From positions 62,001-126,000 of the forward strand of contig JAJJXM010000047.1 of the NCBI GenBank assembly GCA_024516155.1: a stretch of DNA of 64,000 nt, given 5' to 3'. Shown here in pieces: positions 58,440 to 64,000 of the stretch. A model generated the notes under the pieces. The model worked only from the letters and a program-made list of their open reading frames with translations, was not told where the DNA came from and made no database searches. A program made the translations under genes and the position numbers. Position 1 is the stretch's first letter. Each line of letters opens with the position of its first letter. The stretch comes from Pyronema omphalodes. Lineage: Eukaryota > Ascomycota > Pezizomycetes > Pezizales > Pyronemataceae.

Positions 58440-58940
58440 GGTGGTGGTGGAGATGTTATGCTAGATATGTTCTACATATCCGTATACCGTATCACCTCCC
58501 CCCACCAGCGAAGCCACCCAAGAATCCCCACATTCTATAGATGACTTGACATCACTGCTCATAAGCTATGTATCGGTTAGTTTTTAGCCTTTTTAGTCTG
58601 GTTTCCATCAATATCTTTCAGCCTGAACTTGGTAAGTTTCAGTCTAGTAATTATAGTGGTAGAAAAAAAAACAAACAGATGAAGCAATCAGTTAGTTAAT
58701 CAATCAATCCAAGTTATTATCCCTGTTTTTTTTTTTTTTTGTTTATTGAATTATCTTTTTAGAGAGATGTTGGAGATATTAGAGATACATTTCTATCAAA
58801 TTACAACCCGGGTACCGTATCACCTCACCAAAGAATCCACCAAAAAACCCCTACATTCTACGAATGATTTGACATCGCTGATCACAACATAGCTATCAAT
58901 TAGTTTCTAGTCTAGTTAATCTTATTTCCATAGTAAGGTG
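58390..58940. repeat. imperfect tandem duplication, two ~240-bp units offset 318 bp
   Basis: Unit 1 (58390-58640) and unit 2 (58708-58940) share, in the same order, TCCAAGTTA..ATCCCTGT, a T tract, CCGTATCACCTC, ACATTCTA..ATGA, TTGACATC.CTG and TTAGTTT.TAG. They differ by many substitutions and small indels. Could be an old tandem duplication or two copies of a short interspersed element. Confidence 0.65.
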
Positions 58941-59061
58941 AAAAAAAAAATAATAAAAAAAAAAAACGGGTGTAAAAAAACATAACCACACGATATCTCG
59001 CATTCCAACGATAACGATGCCATCCCCTCCCCCTATTCTTTCTGCCAAACAAAACCAATAT

Positions 59062-59093
<32 letters not shown>

Positions 59094-59596
59094 ATCCCTT
59101 TTACTTCTTCTCCAAAGTCTCAAAAGCTTCAATATATATTCAATTTCTGTATGTATTCCACTTTAGGTAACCATTCTACCAACAAATTACCTGCCATGAA
59201 TCTATCAATCCATCACTCACTCACAATCATTTCCAACCCCTCCCGCCTCGTATACCGCATCTCTAACTCCCCACTTCTTTTTTTTTTTCTCTCTCTCTCT
59301 TAAATTTCCGTTTTAGGTTTAGCTTATTTTAGCTTTAAACTTTACGCCTAGTTTTAACTTTAGCTTAAATCCACACAAATTTCCTGTTCTGTAGTTTTTA
59401 GTCTGTAGTCTGTAGTCTGTAATCTGTAGAGCCAAGAGAAGACGAAAAAAACGTCTCGTGGCCTATAGAGTTCTACTATACATCTCGCTCGAAATTGCAT
59501 TAAATTATGCCAAAAAAAAAAAGAAAAAAAAAAAAAAAAAAAAACACCAACGTGCGTACAAAACCCCAATTCCGCGCGACGTATAGCGGCAGGGGC

Positions 59597-59614
59597 GGGG
59601 GGGGGGGGGGGGGG
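59597..59614. repeat. poly-G run, 18 bases
   Basis: Eighteen consecutive G in an intergenic region; another member of the set of long G/C runs. Confidence 0.9.
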
Positions 59615-60351
59615 CTATTCAACGGATAATGGCACAAGGAACACGACTATACCCCCTTAGGCCCGTTACAACTTGTATTTACTAGCAAAAAATCTTTCGT
59701 GCACTACTTTGATTTTTCCAGAGTTCAAAACTGGTGAATTGCATGTGATGCAATCTGGAGAGGGAAGTTTCATGGAACAATTCATGGAACTGTGTCTGAC
59801 GTAGAGTTTACACCATGGAACGACCGCTAGCTTCAAATAGTCACGTGATTGTGCTAAAACGCGTATGGAAAGGCGGTGGATTATCTAAATTGCCTTTAAC
59901 CAGCCGTGACGTTTGAAGGGAATCAGGGGCTGCCTGGACAGGAACCATGGTATATTAATGGGGAACACATAGCACTCAGGAGCACCGTTGTCAACTCGTA
60001 GATATGAACGAAATATCGCCAAATAACACCTTATATTTTTTTTAATTAGCAAAAATGTCACACATTACATATTCCTGATATTATCCATGCTAAACCACAA
60101 TATTCCAAATCGCTTCGACCTTGTAGAAAGACAAACTCCAATTAACACTCCATGAGCTTCCGGGACCAGCCACAAGAAGCATTTAGTACTCATACACAGT
60201 TCATAACATCCCGCACCCGCTGCAGTTATCGCCTATCCTCCTTAGTAATCCTAGTTATCTACCATCTTCGCCAGTCATCAGTAACCACGCACCGGCCCTC
60301 GTCTATCGCCCATTGTACTGGCCGATTATCAAAATCCATGAAAAGCTTAGT

Positions 60352-61294
60352 CTAAGCACTGTCCTCCTTCTTTTTCAACTGCTTAATAGTCCTGTCCCAA
60401 AGCCCTCTAGCTCTCTTCTTCTTTACAAGTGACTCCAGAGCTGCCACAGGCCTAGACGCCTCAGCCTGGGCATCAGTCGGGCTCTGGCCCTGCCGCTGCG
60501 TAGCTTGCGATGCCGCCTCTTTCTCAATAATCTTATCCACAACCGCACCGAATTTTCCCTATGTACTTCGGCGGGATACTCCTGGATTGGTTGAGGGTGC
60601 CTGTTAATGAACATTAGTATCCTGATTACCAATCTTTCTCTAGTTTCAAAGCATACCTCGACACTCATGCTGCTCTTCTTACTTGCGGCCAGCTCCCTGG
60701 TCCCTACTGAAGCACCTGACAACGCACTCTCAACCGCAGTCTTTAACTCCATTTCCTTTTCCTCGGCTCTTTTTTTGTTATCCAGAGCTAGGGTTACTGC
60801 TTTAAGATTCTCGCTGGTGAGAGGTGCTGGTTTATGTTCCGAGTGTCCACTTTCATCGTCGGATAGGACCCGTTCTCCCAGGACGGACACGTGGTGGATT
60901 CGTGGGGAGAGGGTACCTTTTGTCAGTAGTGATTAGATTAGCTATTGCAAATTGGGGACGCTATTGTAGATCTTGGATTTCGGATAGGAGTCATACCAGA
61001 TGCAATGATAGCTTCAGGGTTTGGTTCATCGGGGATTTCAAAACCGAGACCTGCGGCGATGGCATGGTAATCGGCTTTGTCGTTGTCGTTGACGGGGGAC
61101 GTGGGGGATGTGGGCATGATTGCGGTGTGAGTACTACTAGCAGTACTGCTTAAAGCTGAGGATGCGTAGGGGTTGTTGATGCCTTTCAGATAGGTGCCGG
61201 ATGAAGGCGGTGCGTCAGATTCGAGATTGGGATCTTCTGAATCGAGATTGAAAAAATACTGAGTTGGGACGCGGTAATCGAGGAGGGGGTTCAT
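60352..61294 (-). CDS. hypothetical protein with possible alternative C-termini, 3 exons, 254 aa
   Basis: Exons 61294-60997, 60916-60657 and 60558-60352 join in phase (765 nt). Intron 1 (80 nt) has a CTGAC branch site. Intron 2 (98 nt) uses acceptor TACATAG; an earlier acceptor AACAG at about 60603, closer to an ACTAAT branch site, would instead add a 13-codon tail ending in STOP. The N-terminal region is Ser/Pro-rich with RVPTQYFFNLDS at the start. The middle is a charged Glu/Lys helix (KKRAEEKEMELK). The long-acceptor C-terminus is a basic helix (VDKIIEKEAAS; ARGLWDRTIKQLKKKE). Family unknown; Trp and basic end suggest membrane- or nucleic-acid association, speculative. Confidence 0.66.
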
Positions 61295-61748
61295 AACCGG
61301 TAGATGTTGGTGGAGAGATGATGGGACTTGGTGAAGGTTGAGTGGAACTAAAGTTTAATATCGATAGTAATGCTTGATGCAGGTGTAGGCCTTGGAATGC
61401 CTTACCGTCAGAAGATCTGTCAAAGTTTCTAATTTAGGATCTTCGATCTTCCGAGCCATTGGTAAAAACCTCATATGAAGTGTCATCGATAGAGCTAGGC
61501 ATTTAGGTATAACTGTTTCAATGCAAACATTCAAAAAAACCTCAGTCAATTCCAAATCTCCTACACTTCATTTACCGCATGGTCCAGATTATCGAACCAC
61601 TATGCCCAGTTCATGATAAACTCAACGGCCGGGACGTAGGGAACGGCGCAAGGCGTAGCAAACCCAGGCACTATGCGCAACATCCATCTTCCATCACGAT
61701 CCAAACTCTTCTCTCCACAAGAAACGAACCACCCCTACGGCGATCATC
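61295..61748. other. intergenic region, no clear gene
   Basis: 450 bp. A 66-codon frame at 61355-61555 on the minus strand lacks an ATG context and splice links. Not called. Confidence 0.35.
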
Positions 61749-62025
61749 CTATCTTGCATCACCGGTGCGGCCTGCAGCGGAAGGTTAGCGCTGTGTCAAA
61801 AAAAGCAGTTACGTGCGCCTCACCTGTTTCTATGTCACACAAACCGTTTCCTTCCGACTTCGGAACATGCAATTCTTGGGACAGGCTCATCTCACCTGTC
61901 ATGATCCCCGCTGCACCGGAAATAGCAATACCCACCTCTTGCAACGGCCTGGTATCCAGAAACGAAATATCGTAGCGACCAGGATCAACGATTCGATTTT
62001 CTACCAGTGACCTGCGAGATGGCAT
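61749..62025 (-). CDS. possible small protein, 2 exons, 74 aa
   Basis: ATG 62025 (MPSRRSLVENRI) opens a coding-looking frame that continues to GAC ATA GAA ACA G at 61824. Intron 61772-61823 (52 nt) has donor GTGAGG, a GCTAAC branch site and CTGCAG acceptor; exon 2 adds seven codons to TAG 61749. Codons upstream of 62025 are also open to a GTG at 62079 but would intrude on the next gene's promoter. It lies 79 bp from the divergent ATG at 62105, which is unusually tight. No domain recognised; no signal peptide. Confidence 0.4.
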
Positions 62026-62104
62026 ATAAGGAACCCTCAACTCGTCAGACTGTCGAGCATCAGAAGTAAAGTTCCTCACTACTACGTTTTAATTCACATA
62101 CACT

Positions 62105-62810
62105 ATGAAGCTTAGCATATTCTTTAGTACCGCGATCCTTCTACCGGCGCTTGTTGCTCAGGCACAGAAAAATAATACTTGGAGGTTCAAGCTATGGGCT
62201 ACGACAATTAAAGGTGAGAACCCACAGATGAGTGGGTTCGTGGATATCGACACCGAGGGATACGCGGGGTTCAATAGGACTGGGGAGAAGTACTTCCCCG
62301 GATTCGTTACGGTATGTCTTCCTTCATTTCTTTCTTCATAGTCTCACTACTGGTATCATGTCTAATGCGATACTTGACAGCAAATGCACTCCAATGAACA
62401 AAACTCCTTTCCTACCGGCCAACTTGTTAAAGAAGACGGTAACCTAGTCGGAGCTTTGGTGCCAACTCCGACAGGAGGGTTGTACAACCTGCGCTTCGCA
62501 GACGCATCTGTAACAGCGAGTACTCCGGGCACTCTTGTACAGGACTTTTCGTTGACGGACTTCAACTGCGGAATGGGATGTGGAGGGGTTCAGCTAGTTT
62601 ATGATTTACATAGTCCACAACGGACATGGGTTGCGTATCCGGATCAAGAGGTTTTGAACGGATGGAAGGTTTGTGATCTTTTCGGACCTGGGAGGAATGG
62701 GATATGGTGCTGACTGCAATGATTCTTAGATTCTGTACTGGAGCGGTACTGGTGAACCGCCGAATGGTGGTGTTAAGATGTGGTTATGGAGAGATGCATC
62801 AGGTGTTTAA
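62105..62810 (+). CDS. small secreted protein, 3 exons, 191 aa
   Basis: Exons 62105-62311, 62381-62668 and 62730-62810 join in phase (576 nt). Intron 2 (61 nt, donor GTTTGT, branch GCTGAC) is essential: without it the frame stops at 62713. The protein begins with a signal peptide (MKLSIFFSTAILLPALVAQAQ) and shows an NKT-type N-glycosylation site near the mature N-terminus (NNTW) and another (NRT). Two cysteines (CGMGCGG, about residue 138) could form a disulfide. The tail is Trp-rich (WSGTG; MWLWRD). No enzyme motif. Size and secretion match candidate effector or wall-associated proteins of fungi, which is inference. Confidence 0.72.
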
Positions 62811-63403
62811 TAAACCTGCTTGAGTCTGAGAGAAATGATATGACGGCAGATAGCGGATAAACTTTGAAGGACGGCAGGGGTAATGTTAATGTGGTGGATT
62901 TCTAGCAACAGGATCTATGGATAAAAACACATCGTCATTATAATATTTCATGTAATAAGTGGTACCTATTTTTAATAATAGCTCATAGGATCTCCATAGC
63001 AACATGTTTGTTCAGCCAGGTAAAACGCAGATGGTTGAATTCACGCGAGAAATTCCTGATACACCGCTCTTATTTTCAGAGCTTCCCAATTTTCAGTGGC
63101 GAATTTCAACCCGAATTTCAATGTCATCTTTGATAATTATAGCTTTTACAAGCCAAACCCCACGCCTTCCGCATCCAGCCTAAAAATGACGAATATCGCG
63201 TGACATCTGATGAACTTCCGCTCGCCAAGCACACAAGCCATAACCAGCCTAGCTCCCGGCCCATCTCCACGTGCCCAAGCTCCAAGTTTCGTTACGTGTC
63301 CGCAGCTCTAACATCTCGCGAGCGATTGCTACCTCACTCCACCCCACTACCCCGCCAACTTCAGCGAATACCAGAGCCTCGCTCTAAGCTGTAGCCAGTC
63401 CAT
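62811..63403. promoter_or_regulatory. intergenic region and BOS1 5' region
   Basis: About 590 bp upstream of BOS1; CACCTC and CCAGCC-type C/T-rich stretches near 63330-63400 are typical of fungal 5' UTRs. No other gene. Confidence 0.35.
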
Positions 63404-64000
63404 CATGGTGCGTTTTATTTTCGTTGGAATGTTAACATAGAACCCAACTAACCACCCCAGCCCAGAACTCCCTCTTCAACTCAGCCCTCAAGCAAACCCA
63501 ATCCCTAAAGCGAGATCTCGATGTCTTCTCCAGTAGTACAGTTTCTTCGCCGGCATTGCAGGGCCAGATTTCGGCATCTTTGGCGGCACTAAGTAGGACT
63601 ATCGACGATTATGACGCTATGGCAAGGAGAGAACTTATTCCGGCGAAAAAAGAAAAGGCGGAGCAGCGGGTTCAGAATTTCAAGAAAGAGCTTTCGGAAT
63701 ATAGAGCGCATTTTGAGAAGCTGAAGGGTGATCGTCAGGAATCTGTAAGCTTCTATTTTTTCTACTCCGCTTTTCTCCTTGACTGTCGCAGTCGCAGCAG
63801 TCGCAAGCTTCAAGCCTCACAAGATAGCTCCCGAAATAAACTATAGAAAACTAGCTAATAAAGCTGCGAAATTATAGGAAATGACAACCACACGAAACGA
63901 CCTCCTGAACCGCCGAGGACATTCCAGCGCAACCCCCGAAAACCCCTACGCCGGTAGCGCACACGCCCGGGCTCCCTCCTTCGTTCCTGCGCCTATAATA
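63404..64000 (+). CDS. BOS1: Golgi SNARE Bos1-like protein (5' part, truncated by window)
   Basis: Qb-type SNARE needed for ER-Golgi vesicle fusion (membrin/GOSR2 group). Exons visible: 63404-63406 (ATG only), 63466-63744 and 63878-64000, then the window ends. The second acceptor AG at 63465 gives MNSLFNSALKQTQSLK, closely like the N-terminus of fungal Bos1. Intron 1 has a CTAAC branch site; intron 2 is 133 nt. The three-helix N-terminal region is present (ALSRTIDDYDAMARRELIPAKK; RVQNFKKELSEYRAHFEKLK) and is followed by a TPENPY motif typical of this protein. The SNARE helix and transmembrane anchor lie beyond the window. The frame remains open to the last base. Confident family call, moderate on symbol. 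Confidence 0.75.

Larger units (their letters stand above)
58080..60351. other. 2.3-kb gene-free region with tandem duplication and homopolymers
   Basis: Contains a diverged tandem duplication (see separate entry), 29 T at 58411-58439, 30 A at 59063-59092, GTCTGTA repeats near 59398-59425 and 18 G at 59597-59614. Short frames only. Confidence 0.5.

Overview
The window is nuclear DNA from a filamentous ascomycete (Pezizomycotina). Genes are small and spliced, with introns mostly 45-65 nt long. Donors are GTAAGT/GTATGT-like, branch sites are CTAAC/CTGAC-like and acceptors are C/TAG. Gene content (type B carboxylesterase, classical SDR, DAO-type FAD oxidoreductase, PIR-like wall protein, Golgi SNARE BOS1) fits this. 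A leotiomycete is my guess from general character only; no single feature proves it.

Layout. 1-3.7 kb: the 3' end of an unidentified gene, then a carboxylesterase and an SDR transcribed divergently from one 340-bp spacer. 4.0-42.2 kb: about 17 supported genes on both strands, almost all multi-exon, low-complexity or disordered and without a domain I recognise (one has an RRM-like segment, one has two membrane spans). They are separated by AT-rich spacers, three of them 2-3 kb long. I rebuilt exon joins by hand; in nearly every case the phases match and the joined length divides by three, so these are real genes despite unknown function. One (11.8-13.4 kb) shows an apparent two-base frameshift.

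44.9-50.4 kb: three consecutive plus-strand genes for predicted surface proteins. They are a 622-residue protein with 31 PIR-type D-G-Q repeats and a GPI-like tail, a Ser/Thr/Met-rich protein, and a protein with an SSEA minisatellite. A DAO-family oxidoreductase follows on the minus strand. 52.6-57.7 kb is a gene-free, simple-repeat-rich stretch holding a perfect 24-bp-arm hairpin and a 0.74-kb polypurine minisatellite of about 13-bp units.

57.7-64 kb: a 66-residue basic protein gene whose intron is packed with homopolymeric C/G runs, a diverged tandem duplication with long T/A tracts, a three-exon gene with possible alternative C-termini, a tiny hypothetical gene, a small secreted protein gene and the 5' half of BOS1. 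No rRNA, convincing tRNA, CRISPR array or intact transposon was found. I see no single pathway linking the genes. The most distinctive parts are the repeat-bearing surface-protein trio and the unusual homopolymer/minisatellite landscape to its right.
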